Assembly (NCBI GenBank): GCA_029783825.1
Contig: JAREIK010001483.1
Location: forward strand, 19,378 to 83,377
Origin: Sapria himalayana
Taxonomy: Eukaryota > Streptophyta > Magnoliopsida > Malpighiales > Rafflesiaceae
Length of the DNA: 64,000 bases
Direction: 5' to 3'
This document shows positions 11,894 to 26,022 of the stretch, piece by piece. The position numbers and the translations under genes were made by a program. The notes under the pieces were generated by a model. It saw only the letters and a program-made list of their open reading frames with translations. It did not search any database and was not told the origin of the DNA. Numbering within the stretch: position 1 is the first letter of the stretch; each line of letters opens with the position of its first letter.

Positions 11894-14800
11894 GTCCCAT
11901 GAGCACCCCTAGCATTTAGTGGTTTGAAGGTTTTATTTAAAAAATAAAATAACAAAACATTTATTTTTATTATTTTTTGATATTTTCAAAAGGTTATAAC
12001 CTTTGAAAATATAATAATTTTTAAATTTTTTTTCAAATGTGAATACAATATTTACTTATACTAATCATTTATTTATATATTATATAAATTCAATATAAAC
12101 AATTTTATTGATAAATATTCTATTAATAATAAAAAAATAAATTAATAATCCATTAATAATAAGTTAGGTATTAATTAAAATATAATTACAAAACATAAAA
12201 TGATTCAGAAGCATTGAAAAATATATTACTATATAATAATTTTTTGTTTTTGAATTTTTTTTTCTTTTAATAAGTTTATCTATATTTTTTTGATGAAAAA
12301 TAATTTTTATAATTTATATTTTTCTAACTCATAATTTATTTTGTAATTAATAGTTATATATAAATAAACAAATAAATAATTAAAAAGAATTTTAAAATTA
12401 TAATAAAAAAATGAGACTTATTATTTATTATTTTTTATTTAGGGATACCGGTTTAATTTAAATTAGATCTAGTCTCACTAATAACTTATTTTTTAATTAA
12501 TATTTCTAGAAAAATAATTCGATAAATAATTAAAATAAAAATTTAAAATTATACTGAATAAAAATTAAAATGAGATTTAAGATTTATTATTAATGTATAC
12601 CAAGTTTAATAGTTTAAGTATTTAGATGTTTTGTAGTTAAAAGTTTTGCGATTTATGTTTTTAGGCTTTTAGTGGTTTATAGGTTTTATATAAAAAAATA
12701 AAATAACAAAAAAAATTTCTATAATTTGTTAACATTTTCATAGGTTATAACCTTTGAAAATATAATAATATTTACAATTTTTTGAAATATGAATACAATA
12801 TTTAGTTATAATAATATTAATAATTATATATCATATAAATTCAATATAAACAATTTTATTGATAGACAATTTAATCATAATCAAAAATTAAATTAATAAA
12901 CTATTAATAAAAAGATAGATTTTAATTAAAAAATATTTACAAAATCCAAATTAAATCAAAATTAAAGTAAAATATATTACTGGATAATAATTTTAATTTT
13001 TAAATTTTTACTTCTTTTAGAACCGTATATTTTTTTTATTAAAAATAAATTAATTAAATTATATTTATCGCACTCATACTTTATTTTGTAATTAATATTT
13101 CAAAAAAAAATAAACTAATAAATAATTAAAAAAAATATTTAAAATTATAAAAAATAGAAATAAAAATTAGATTTATTAATTATTAAGTAGTATATAGCAG
13201 TTTAATGGTTTATGTATTTAGGCATTACAGGGTTTAAAAGTTTACTGATTTAACTGTGTATGCAATTAGTGGTTTATAGGTTTTATTTAAGAAAAAAAAT
13301 AAAAAAAAATTATTTTTATTATTTTTTTATATTTTCAAAGTTATAACCTTTGAAAATATAATAATTTTTAAATTTTTTTCAAAAGTGAATAAATATTTAT
13401 TTAAAATAATCATAATAAATATATATCATATAAATTCTATATAAACAATTTTATTAATAGATATTCTAATAATTATCAAAAAATAAATTTAAAATTTATT
13501 ATGAATAAGATTGATATTACTTAAAATATAATATCAAAACCTAAAATGATTCAAAAGCAAAGCAAAACATATTTCTTAATAATAATTATTTGTTTTTAAA
13601 TTTTTATTCTTTTTATAAGCTTATCAATTTTTTGATGTAAAATAATTTTTCTAAATTATATTTTTAACTCATAATTTATTTTATAATTAATATATATATA
13701 TAAATAAAAAACTAAACAATCAAAATTAATTTTTTAAATTAAAATGAAATCAAATAAAAATGAGATTTATTAATAATTTTAAATGATTATCAATATAGGG
13801 GTATCGGGATTTTGTAGTTTAGTGATTTAAGTGTTTAGCATTTAGTGATTTATAGGTTTTATTTAAACAATGAAATAAAAAAATAATTTTTTTTTCACAT
13901 GTTCAAAGGTTATAATCTTTGAAAATATAATAATTTTAAAATTTTTTTCAAAAGTGAATACAATATTTAGTTATAATAATTATTAAATTTATATATTATA
14001 TAAATTAAATATAAATATTTTTATTGATAAATATTCTAATAATGATCAAAAAATAAATTAATAATCTATTATTAATAAGTAAGATATTAATTAAAATATA
14101 ATTTCAAAACCTAAAATGATTCAGGAACAATGTAAAATATATTACAATATAATAATTTTTTGTCTTAAATTTTTTTTTATTTTAATAAGTTTATCTATTT
14201 TTTTTGATGAAAAATATATTATTTAAATTATATTTGTCACTCATAATTTATTTTATAATTAATATTTCATTAAATTAATTAAATTATATTTAAGATTTAC
14301 GAGTTTAAAGGTTTAGTTATTTAGGGGCTTCGGGGTTTAGGAGTTTAGAGAATTATATATTTAGGCATTTAATGGTTTATAAGTTTTATTTAAACAATGA
14401 TATAACAAAAAATTTATTTTCGTTATTTTTTCTCATTTTTGATGGTTATAACCTTTGAAAATATAATAATTTTTCAATTTTTTTTATATGTGAATACTAT
14501 ATTTAGTTATGATATTCTTAATAATTATATATCATTATATTCAATATAAACAATTATAATGATAGATATTATATTAAAGATCAAAAAATAAATTAAAAAA
14601 CTATTATTAATAAGATAGATATTTTTTAAAATATATTTGTAAAACATAAATTTATTCAAAATCAAAGTAAAATATAATACTAAATAATAATTTTTTTTGA
14701 TGTTTTGCTTCTTTTTATAAGTTTATATTTTTTGTTATTAAAAGTAAATTATTTAAATTATATTTGTCTTCCACATAATTTATTTTTAATTGATAATTCT

Positions 14801-15620
14801 ATAAAAATAAACTAATAAATAATTAAAACGAATATTTAAAATTATAATGAATATAAATGAAATTGAGATTTATTATTTATTATTCACGATATACTAGCTT
14901 AATGGTTTAAGTATTTAGGTGTTTTGGGGTTTTGTGATTTAAGTGTTTAGGACTTTAGTGATTTATAGTTTTTATTTAAAGAATGAAAAAATAAAAAATA
15001 AAATTTTTTGATTTTTTTAAATTTTTGAAGGTTATAACCTTTGAAAATATAATAATTTTTAATTTTTTTAAATGTTAATATAATTTTTATTTATAATATT
15101 CTTAATAATTATATATATTGTAAACTCAATATAAATAATTTTATTAATAGATATTATAATAATTATCAATAAAAAATTAATAAACTATTATTAATAAGAA
15201 TGATATAAATTATAATATAATTGCAAAAACTAAAATGATTCAAAATCAAAATAAAATATATTACAAAATAATAAATTTTTGTTTTTAAAATATCGATTCA
15301 TTTTATGAGCATATATATTTTTTTTGATAAAAAATAAATTATTTAAAATAGATCTGTCTCACTAATAATTTATTTTGTAATTAATATTTCTATAAAAATA
15401 AACTTATAAAAAATTAAAATAACAATTTAAAATTAAACTTAATAAAAATTAAATTGAGATTTATAATTTATTATTAATGTATACCAATTAAATAGTTTAA
15501 GTATTTAAGAGTTTTGTCTTTTAGTAGTTTCGTGATTTATGTTTTTAGGCATTTAGTGGTTTATAGGTTTTATTTAAACAATAAAATAACAAAAAATAAT
15601 TTTGTAATTTTTTGTCATTT

Positions 15621-15770
15621 TCATAGGTTTATAATAATATAATAATATTAGGTTATAATAATATTTAAAATATAATAATATTTTAAATATTTATAATATA
15701 TATAATATTTATAATATTTATAATATCATATAATAATATATGATATATAATAATTTTTATTAATTTTCAT
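15621..15770 (+). repeat. AT-only interruption within a satellite monomer
   Basis: About 140 bp of ATAATATT and TATAATATTTATAATATT-type sequence separate two copies of TTTTCATAGGTT (near 15618 and 15764), at the left arm of the monomer palindrome. It contains several overlapping short inverted repeats. It looks like a slippage-driven expansion next to the palindrome. Confidence 0.55.
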
Positions 15771-18700
15771 AGGTTATAACCTTTGAAAATATAATAATAT
15801 TTAATTTTTTTTGAAATGTGAATGCAATATTTACTTATAATAATTTTAATAATTATATATCATATAAATTCAATATATACAATTTTATAGATAGATATTA
15901 TAATAATGATCAAAAATTAAATTAATAAACTATTAATAATAAGATTAATATTAATAAAAAATATTTACATAACCCAAATTGATTGAAATTCAAAGTAAAA
16001 AATATTACCGGATAATAATTTTTAATTTTTAAATTTTTACTTCTTTTATAAGCGTATATTTTTTTTTGATTAAAAATAAATTATTTAATTTATATTTTCA
16101 CACTCATAATTTATTTTGTAATAAATATTTCTATAAAAATAAACTTATAAATAATTAAAATTAATATTTAAAATAATAATAAATTGAAATATAAATTAGA
16201 TTTCTTAATTATTAAGCAGCATATAGCGGTTTAATATTTTATGTATTTAGGCATTACATGCCTTAAGAGTTTACTGATTTAACTGTGTATGCATTTAGTG
16301 TTTTATAGGTTTTATTTAAAAATTAAAATAACAAAATATGTATTTTTATTATTTTTTGATATTTTCAAAGGTTATAACCTTTCAAAATATAATAATTTTT
16401 AAATTTTTTTCAAAACTAAATTCAATATTTAGTTATAATAATCATTATATTTATATATCATATAAATTCAATATAAAAAATTTTATCGATAAATATTTTA
16501 ATAATGATCAAAAATAAATTAATAATCTATTATTAATAAGATAGATATCAATTAAAATATAATAAAAAATTTTAAAATGATTCAGAAAAAATCAAAATAT
16601 ATTACTATATAATAATTTGTTGTTTAAAATTTTTTTTTCTATTAAAAAGTTAATCCATATTTTTTTTATTAAAAATAATTTATATAAATTATATTTGTCT
16701 AACACATAATTTATTTTTAATTAATATTTATATAAAAATAAACAAATAAATAATTAAAATGAATATTTAAAATTACAATGAAAAAAAATATATTGAGATT
16801 TATTCGTTATTATTTTGGGTATACCAGTCTAATTTTAATTAGATCTGTCTCACTAATAATTTATTTTGTAATTAATATTTCTATAAAAATAAACTGATAT
16901 ATAATTAAAATAAAAATTTTAAATTATACTAAATAAAAATTAAAATGAGATTTATGAATTATTATGAATGTATACTAGTTTTATATTTTAAGTATTTTGA
17001 GGTATTTTCCTGTATGACTTTAGCGATTTATGTTTTTAGGCATTTAGTGATTTATAGGTTTTATTTAAATAATGAAATAACAAAAAAATTATTTTTGATA
17101 TTTTTGCACATTTTCAAAGGTTATAAACTTTGAAAATATAATAATTTTAAATTTTTTTAAAAATGTGAATACTATATTTAGTAATAAGAATCATTATAAT
17201 TATATATAATATAAACTAAAAATAAACAATTTTATTGATAGATATGATATCAATTATCAAAAAATAAATTAATATGCTATTATTAATATGATAGATATAA
17301 ATTAAAATTTAATTGCAAAACTTAAAATTATTCAAAATCAAGGTAAAATTTATTACCAAATAATAATTTTTGTTTTTTAGATTTTGCTTCATTTTATGAG
17401 CTTATTTTTTTTGATGAAAAATAAATAATTTAAATTATATTTAAGGTCTACGAGTTTAAAGTTTTAAGTATTTAGGGGCTTTTGTGTTTAGGAGTTTATA
17501 GAATTAAGTATTTAGGCATTTAGTGTTCTATAAGTTTTATTTAAACAATGATATAACAAAAAAAATTATTTTTATTTTTTTTCTAATTTTTGAAGGTTAT
17601 AACCTTTGAAAATATAAAAATTTCTAATTTTTTTTTCAAATGTAAATATAATATTTAGTTATAATAATCTTAATAAATATAAGCCATTTAAATTCAATAT
17701 AAATAATCACATTGCTAGATATAATAATAATGATCAATAAATAAATTAATAAACTATTATTAAGAAGATAGATATTATTTAAAATATATTTGCAAAATCT
17801 AAATTTATTCAAAATTAAAGTATATATTACTAAATAATAATTTTTTTTAATATTTTGCTTTTTTTATAAGTTTATATTTTTGTTATTAAAAATAAATTAT
17901 TTAAATTATATTTGTCTTCCTCATAATTTATTTTGTAATTTATAATTCTATAAAAATAAACAAATAAATAATTAAAATAAATATTTAAAATCATAATGAA
18001 TACAAATAAAATTGAGATTTATTATTTATTATTCAGGATATACAGGTTTAATGGTTTTAGTATATAGGTGTTTCGGGGTTTAGTCATTTACGTGTTTATG
18101 CCTTTGGTGATTTTATCTAATTTTTGAAGGTTATAACCTTTGAAAATATAATAAATTTTAATTTTTTTTTAAAATGTGAATATAATATTTAATTATAATA
18201 ATTTTGATAATTATATATAATGTAAAATCAATATAAATAATTTTATTAATAGATTTTTATAATAATGATCAATAAATAAATTAATAAACTATTATTAATT
18301 AGAATGATATAAATTAAAATATAATTGCAAAATCTAAAATTATTCAAAATTAAATTAAAATAAATTACTAAATAATAATATTTTGTTTTAAAAATTTTGC
18401 CTCTTTTTATAATCTTATATTTTTTTTATGAAAAATAAATTATTTAAATTATATCCGTCTCACTAATAATTTATTTTGTAATTAATATTTCAATAAAAAT
18501 AAACTAATAAATAATTAAAACGAATATTTAAAATTATAATAAATACTAATAAAAATGAGATTTATTATTTATTATTTAGAGTATACAATTTAAAAATCTT
18601 ATGTGTTTATGGGCTTCAGGGTTTAGAAGATTTAGTCATTTAGAATTTAGGTATTTTGTGGTTTATAGATTTTATTTAAAAAATCTAATAACAAAAAATT

Positions 18701-21700
18701 TATTTTTTTATTTTTTCTTATTTTCAAAAGTTATAACAATTGATAACTTAATAATTTTTAAAATTTTTTAAAATGTGAAAATATTATTTTTTTATAATAA
18801 TCTAAATAATTATATATTATGTAAATTCAATATAAATAATTTTTTTATAGATATTATGATGACTATAATAAAATAAATTAATAAACTATTATTAATAAGA
18901 TAGATATTAAATAAAATTTATTTGCAAAGCCTAAAATGATACAAAATCAAAGTAAAATATGTTAATAAGATAGATATTAAAGAAAACTATTATTAATAAG
19001 ATAAAATATACATGTTTAAAAGATTATATATTTAGGAGTTTTGGGATTTTAGAATTTAGTTATTTAAGTGTTTAGGCATTTAGAAGTTTATAGATTTTAT
19101 TTAAAAAATAAAATAACAAAAATATTTTTTTTTGTTATTTGTTCTCATTTTTGAAGGATATAACCTTTGAAACTATAACAATTTTTAAATTTTTTTAAAT
19201 GTGAATACTATATTTAGTTATGATAATTTTAATAATTATATATCATGTAAATTCAATATAAATAATTTTATTGATATATATTATAATAATGACCATACAA
19301 TAGATTAATAAACAATTATTAATAAGATAAATATTGTTTAAAATATATTTACAAAACCTAAAATGATTCGAAATCAAAGTGAAATATTTTACTAAATATT
19401 AAATTTAATTTTTTAAATTTTTGTATCCATTTTTAAGCTTATATATTTTTTGATGAAAAATAAATATTTAAGTTTATTGTGGTTTTGGGGTTAATGAGTT
19501 TATTGATTTATATGTTTACACATTTAGGTGTTTATAGGTTTTATTTAATCAATAAAATAACAAAAATTTATTTTAATGAATTTTCATGATTTTAAAAGGT
19601 TATAACCATTGAAAATATAATAATTTTTTAATAGTTCTAAAATATGAATACAATACTTTGTTATATTAATATTAATAATTATATTTGATGTAAATTCAAT
19701 ATAAAAAATTTTATTAATATATATTATTTTGATGATCAAAAAATAAATTAATAAACTATTATTAATAAGAAAGATATTAATTAAAATATATTTGCAGTAC
19801 CCAAAATAATTCAAAATCTATGTAATTATATTACTAAATAAAATAATAAAATTTTGAAATTTTGTTTATTTTTATAAGCTTATATTTTTTTTATAAAAAA
19901 TAATTTATTTAAATTATATATGTCTGACTCATTATTTATTTTGAAATTAATATTTCTATAAAAATAAACTAAAAAATAATTAAAATGAATATTTAAAATT
20001 ATAATTAATGCAAATAAAAATGAGATTTATTATTTATTATTTAGGTTATATAGGTTTAATAGTTTAAGTATTTATGGGGTTTTGGGGTTTAGGAGTCTAG
20101 AGATTTAAATGTTTAGGCATTTAGTGGTTTATAAGATTTATTTAAATAATAAAATAATAAAAAATTATTTTTCTGATTTTTTATCATTTTTGAAGGTTAT
20201 AACCTTTGAATTTATAATAATTTTTAAATTTTTTTCAAATGTAAATATAATATTTAGTTATTATAATCTTAATAATTATAAGACATTTAAATTCAATATA
20301 AGTAATTTTATTGTTGGATATTATAAAATTGATCAAATAATAAATTAATAAACTATTCTTAATAAGATTGATAACAATTAAAATATAATTGCAAACCCTT
20401 TATATAATGAATCAAAATCAAAGTAAAATATATCACTAAATAATAATTTTTTGTTTTTAACTTTTTACTTCTTTTTATATGCTTATATTTTTTTTGATTA
20501 AAAATAAATTAATAAAATTATAGTTGTCTTGATCATTATTTATTTTGTAATTAATATTTCTATAAAAAATAAACTAATAAATAATTAAAATGAATATTTA
20601 AAATTATAATGAATACAAATTAAAATGAGATTTATGATTTATTATATGTGGTATGCTGGTTTAATGGTTTGATTATTTCGTTGATTATTTACATAACACA
20701 AAATGATTCAAAATTAAATCAAAATATATTACAAAATAATAATATTTAATTTTTAAATTTGTCCTTCTTTTTATAAGCTTATATATATTTTTTTGATTAA
20801 AAATAAATTATTTAAATAATATTGTCTTACTCGAAATTTATTATGTAATTAATTTTTCTAAATAATTGAACTATAAATGTTAAAATGTTCTTGTATTTAG
20901 AGGGTTTTGGGGTTTATGAGCTTACTAATTTAAGTAAGTAAGCATTTAATGGTCTATAGGTTTTATTTAAAAAATAAAATAACTAAAAATGTATTTTTAT
21001 TATTTTTTATCATTTTTTAAGATTATAACCTTTGAAAATATAATAATTTTTAAATTTTTTTCAAAAGTGAATATAATATTTATTAATAATAATCATAATA
21101 ATTATGTATAATATAAATTCAATATAAACAATTTTATTGTTAGATATTCTAATAATTATTAAAAAATAAATTAAAAATCTATTATTAATAAGATTGATAT
21201 TTCTTAAAATATAATATCAAAACCTAAAATGATTCAAAATCAAAGCAAAATATATTACTAAAAAATAATTATTTGTTTTTAAATTTTTATTCTTTGTTTA
21301 AACTTATCAAAATTTTTGATGAAAAAAATTTTTATAAATTATATTTTTAACTCATAATTTATTTTATAATTAATACGCATTTAAAAATAAAAAACTAAAC
21401 AATCAAAATGAATTTTTTAAATTATAATAAAAACAAATAAAGCTGAAATTTTTTAATTATTATTTAGGGAATACTGATTTAAAGGATTATCTATATAAAG
21501 TTATTAGGATTTTGTAGTTTAGTGATTTAAATCTCTAACCATTTAGAGATGTATAGGTTTTATTTAAACAATAGAATAACAAATAAAAAATATTTTTTTT
21601 TTATTTTTTCACATTTTCAAAGCTTATAACCTTTGAAAATATAAAAATTTTAAATTTTTTTTCAAAAGTGAATATAATATTAAGTTATAATAATCATTAT

Positions 21701-22360
21701 ATTTATATATCATATAAATTCAATATATATATTTTTATTGATAAATATTCTAATAATGATGAAAAAATAAATAATCTATTATTAATAAGATAGATATCAA
21801 TTAAAATATATTTACAAAACCTAAAAAGATTCATAAGCAAAGCAAAATAAATTACTATACAATAATATTTTGTTTTGAAATTTTTTTTTCTTTTAAAAGG
21901 TTTATCTATAATTTTTTGATTCAAAATAATTTATATAAATTATATTTGTGTAACTCATAAATTATTTGGTAATTAATATTTATATAAAAATAAACAAATA
22001 AATTATTAAAATGAATATTTAAAATTATAATTAAAAAAATGAGATTTATTATTTATTATTTATTATTTTGGGTATACCCATCTAATTTAAATTAGATCGA
22101 TCTTACTAATAATTTATTTGGTATTTAATATTTATATAAAAATAAACTATAAATTAATTAAAATAAAAATTTAAAATTATACTGAATATAAATTTAAATG
22201 ATATTTATGATTTATTATTATTGTATACATGTTTAATGTTTTAAGTATTTAGAGGTTTTGTCTTTTAGGAGTTTAGCGATTTAGGGTTTTAGGCATTTAG
22301 TGGTTTATAGGTTTTATTTAATCAATAAAATATCAAAAAAAAATTTGTAATTTTTTGTCA

Positions 22361-22386
22361 TTTTCAAAGGTTATAACCTTTGAAAA
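22361..22386. repeat. 26-bp perfect palindrome of a satellite monomer
   Basis: The same core as the other monomer palindromes is flanked by TTTTC and GAAAA, perfect over 26 bp. Confidence 0.9.
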
Positions 22387-22957
22387 TATAATAATATTTA
22401 AAATTTTTTGAAATGTGAATACAATATATAGTTATAATAATATTAGTAATAATATATGATATAAATTCAAAATAAATAATTTTATTGATAGATATTATAA
22501 TAATGATCAAAAATTAAATTAATAAACTACTACTAATAAGATATATATGAATTAAAAAATATTTATAAAACACAAATTGATTCAAAATTAAAGTAAAATA
22601 TATTACTGGATAATAATTTTTAATTTTTAAATTTTTACTTATTATATAAGCGTATATATTTTTTTTGATTAAAAATAAATTATTTAAATTATATTTGTCG
22701 CACTTATAATTTATTTTATAAAAAATATTTTTATAAAAATAAACTAATTAACTATAAAAATGAATATTTAAACTATAATAAATATATATTAAAATAGAAT
22801 TATTAATTATTATGTATTATATTATAGTTTAATGGTTTATGTATTTAGGTATTACGCAGTTTTAGTTGTTTACTGATTTAATTGTGTATGCATTTAGTGG
22901 TTTATAGGTTTTATTTAAAAAATAAAATAATAAAACAATTATTTTTATTATTTTTTG

Positions 22958-22989
22958 ATATTTTCAAAGGTTATAACCTTTGAAAATAT
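22958..22989. repeat. 32-bp perfect palindrome of a satellite monomer
   Basis: This is one of the longest perfect forms seen. The core AAAGGTTATAACCTTT is extended on both sides by ATATTTTC and GAAAATAT without a spacer. The same 32-bp form is found at 57527-57558, and a 30-bp form at 61722-61751. Confidence 0.92.
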
Positions 22990-24658
22990 AATAATTTTTA
23001 AATTTTTTTTAAAAGTGAATACAATATTTAGTTATAATAATCATTATATTTATATATCATATAAATTCAACATAAATAATTTTAGTGATAAAAATTCTAA
23101 TAATGATTAAAGAATAAATTAATAATCTATAATTAATAAGATAGATATCAATTAAAATATAATTACAAAACATAAAAATGATTCATAAGCAAAGAAAAAT
23201 ATATTACTATATAATAATTTTTTGTTTTCAAATTTTTTTTTTATTTTAAAAAGTTTATCTATATTTTTTTGATTAAAAATAATTTACATAAATTATATTT
23301 GTCTAACTCATAATTTATTTTTTAATTAATATTTATATAAAAATAAAAAATAAATAATTAAAATGAATATTAAAAATTATAATGAAAAAAAATTGAGATT
23401 TATTATTTATTATTTATTATTTAGGGTATACCAATTTAATTTAAGTTATATCTGTGTCACTAATAATTTATTTTGTAATTAATATTTCTATAAAAATAAA
23501 CTGATAAATAATTAAAATAAAAATTAAAATTATATTGAATAATTAAAATAATTTATTTTGTTCCTCTCTCAACTCTAGAATGATTGCTAAAGCTCTAACC
23601 AAAATAATAGGAGCTTTAACTTTATCTCTCTTATGTCTCATCATATTTGATGTTGAATAACTAGTCTATCAAAAGCAATTTGACACATGTACGCTAACAG
23701 ACTAAACCAAAGTTGTACACATATGTGTTGAAATAGTTAGTTGTTGAGGATGCTATTTATATTGATTATTGTAATTTCTTTTTAAATATATCTCATGCGC
23801 ACACTCAAAGCAATTTTTTTAAAACATAGTTCACCTCTAAAAAAATAACAACCTTGTAGCCTATTAGAACAAACTAGCCCCAGGGTGGTTTGAGCAGGGC
23901 AAGAAGTATGGGCTCTCTTTCAATCAAGAATTAAAAAATTTATTTTATTGGCATGTCTAAGCCCTTTTTTTATATCCTCATGGATATTAAAAGTATCATT
24001 TCTTCTTTTTATATTAAATGAGTTATGTATACAAGCTCACAATACCCAAAATGTTGTGAATGAATCAAATTCAAATGTATAAAAGGTTTTAATCATTGCT
24101 CAAAATATTAGTCTTGCATATTGACACTTGTGGTCACTAATCAAAGGAAAATGCCATTATGATATTTCCAATCCCAAGAATTTTAGCTATAGAAAGTTAT
24201 AAAGAAATGTACTCGAGCTTTAACTATTTCTAGGGTTATGACTTTTTCTCTTGAAGAATGTCCAAAGTTACAATCATTCTCAGTGCAATGACTTTGCAAT
24301 ATAAAGATAAAATGTAGAAGTTATGGTCATATCCAATACTGTGATCCAGTATTATAGTGATTAAATATGTATTCATGATCATTCTTAGTGCCATAACAAT
24401 ATGTTCAACTGAGAGACACAAGTTATGGCATATTCTCATCGATATAATTTTGTGTTCTAGAGACAAAATATAAAATCATGACCATTGCTAATGATACAAT
24501 AATCTAAAACAAGAAAGAGACTGAATCCATAACTCACCCCTTGAGTCATGTCTTTGTGTTACATATACAAAAAGATAAAACTGTGACATTCCTAAAAATT
24601 GTAAATTTCAATTTAAATTTAATACTTAGTCATTTGATTATAAATGTGCAAAACATGA

Positions 24659-24736
24659 GATTTAGGATTTAGGGTTTATGGATTAGGGTTATAGTTTATG
24701 GTTTAAGGTTTAGGATTTAAAGTTTATGGTTTATGG
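24659..24736 (+). repeat. Degenerate interstitial telomere-like heptamers in unit A2
   Basis: A run of 7-bp TTTAGGG-like units (GATTTAG, GGTTTAT, GATTAGG, GTTTAAG, GTTTAGG, GTTTATG) closely parallels 3900-3970, with about one additional unit before the T-tract. Confidence 0.7.
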
Positions 24737-24775
24737 TTTTTTTTTGTTTTTTTTTTGGAAAATACATGCTTTATT
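24737..24775 (-). promoter_or_regulatory. Minus-strand AATAAA signal and 20-nt A-tract in unit A2
   Basis: On the minus strand AATAAA (24770-24775) precedes an A-tract interrupted once by C (24737-24756), again abutting the telomere-like heptamers. It corresponds to 3971-3997 but is longer. Length variation of this kind is normal for a poly(A) tail remnant. Confidence 0.35.
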
Positions 24776-26022
24776 TATCATTTAGGCACACAACTTACAA
24801 GTGACTAAAAAGCTTACTAATTTAGGCTAACCCACCAAATCCTATGCACCTTAATGAATCTATGCATAAAATACATAAAAAAACATAATGCCTAATAATT
24901 CCAAGCATACGAATACAACTAAAATCACCTGACATTACCGCACTTCAGAGTTGGCATTAAATCATCATCCGCACTGCATCCTTTCCATTCGGATTTGTCC
25001 AAGCCTTTTAGAGGAACCTGAATGATGCACCATATTAAAACTATGCAAATATAAGATTGTGCTTGTGTGTGACATGCAGCATCAAGCATTTGTCTATGTC
25101 ATTGCTATGTAATGGAATACATGTAAAATTGAATACCCATAAATCCACAAGTCCATATCTACGGCACTTTGTCAATTCATTCTCACCTCTGAATTCCACA
25201 TTCTTTTGCTCCAATGATCCTCAAAAGAGTATCTCTTGGGTTAGAATGATTCCTCTCGAGCTCCAAGATGTGGTTGTATGTTGCACCGACAAAATATAAA
25301 AAAATATGCATGCATCGGTGTTCATGTGTGATGAGGTTCATCTCATAGTCTAATTATCTACGCGTACAACCAAGCTAGAATACAAGTAAAATTACAAATT
25401 ACTATAAAGATGGGTCTTATGCTCACAGGAGTCTAGCATCGCCTAATGTGTATTTACAAAATGCATTAGTGGGCCCCACTTACTCATTGGTCCAGTTGCC
25501 CTCATTGCATGCTACATAGAAAACACACAAGAATGTGTATGTGAGTATGTCATGTTCCATCTCTACAAGTACATTGTGCATACAAAGTCCAAAATACAAA
25601 TAAGACTACAAACATAAACTGCTAGTTTGAATCTTTGCTCCCGTGTGGCTGGTATGAACTCCATTGCTTACTGGCCCTGCTTGGTGATGCTTCAGATTTT
25701 TCTGGCTCTCCAATTAATCATGGATTACCCTCTACTCCTATTGGGCGATGGTTGGGTGGCACCCTATGCTGCCTGATAGGGCTAGTGGGACCCACTCCTA
25801 GCTAGTCATGGGTTTACTCCCTACCACTTTGCTTGGTCTCGTTAGTTGTTTTAATGTTATCATCCTGGCTTGCTAGTGGGGCCCTCTACAAGCTGGTGGT
25901 CAATACTTCTGGCTGCTTCCAGGACTTGCTGGCCCCTCTAAATGCTACACCAAAATTTATAAGAATATGTGCACGTGTGTACTGTGGTCTGTCGCTATGT
26001 GTGTGTGGTGCAGCAGTATCAG

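Larger units (their letters stand above)
8222..11911 (+). mobile_element. hAT DNA transposon, copy 1 (3690 bp, full length, inactive)
   Basis: The element has terminal inverted repeats TATGGGTGCTCATGGGAC (left) and GTCCCATGAGCACCCCTA (right), with one mismatch between them. They are flanked by an 8-bp GCATTTAG duplication. Subterminal regions are rich in GGGAC/CCGTCCC motifs, at 8240-8410 and 11735-11900, as is usual for transposase binding in this superfamily. A leader of about 590 bp precedes a broken transposase gene, and about 800 bp follow it. The base composition contrasts sharply with the surrounding satellite. It is nearly collinear with the elements at 40175 and 53772, and shares disabling lesions with them. 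Confidence 0.95.
11912..23561 (+). repeat. Satellite array, block 3 (end of HOR copy 1, start of HOR copy 2)
   Basis: This is the longest uninterrupted satellite stretch, about 11.6 kb. Palindrome landmarks lie near 11996, 12747, 13345, 13912, 14449, 15035, 15776, 16375, 17123, 17600, 18133, 18734, 19160, 19602, 20200, 21025, 21627, 22373 and 22973. Most spacings are 530-600 bp, with longer ones near 750-825 bp where partial monomers are added. The HOR phase restarts near 19,287, which matches position 1 and 44,057. Empty counterparts of the hAT site (TATGCATTTAGTG) occur in the monomers near 16,290 and 22,888. No gene is supported. ORFs such as 19584-19814 and 20109-20348 recur in equivalent monomers only because the sequence repeats. 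Confidence 0.9.
23562..26022 (+). repeat. Unit A, copy 2
   Basis: This segment is collinear with unit A copy 1 over its full length and has the same satellite flanks. It keeps the minus-strand 76-codon ORF region (24236-24466), the telomere-like heptamers (24659-24736), the T-tract with minus-strand AATAAA (24737-24775) and the GC-richer right half. In the right half the counterpart of the 4853-5080 ORF of copy 1 is interrupted by TGA shortly after its start. This argues against a protein-coding role. The ends are approximate, and the identity of the element is unknown. Confidence 0.75.

Noticed and set aside
19584..19814. Recurrent minus-strand ORFs in the satellite rich in Ile, Tyr, Asn and Leu (also near 35000-35242 and 44537-44755).
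   Set aside because: They recur because the same monomer recurs. They start and stop at different points, show no domain, and their composition simply follows the AT content.
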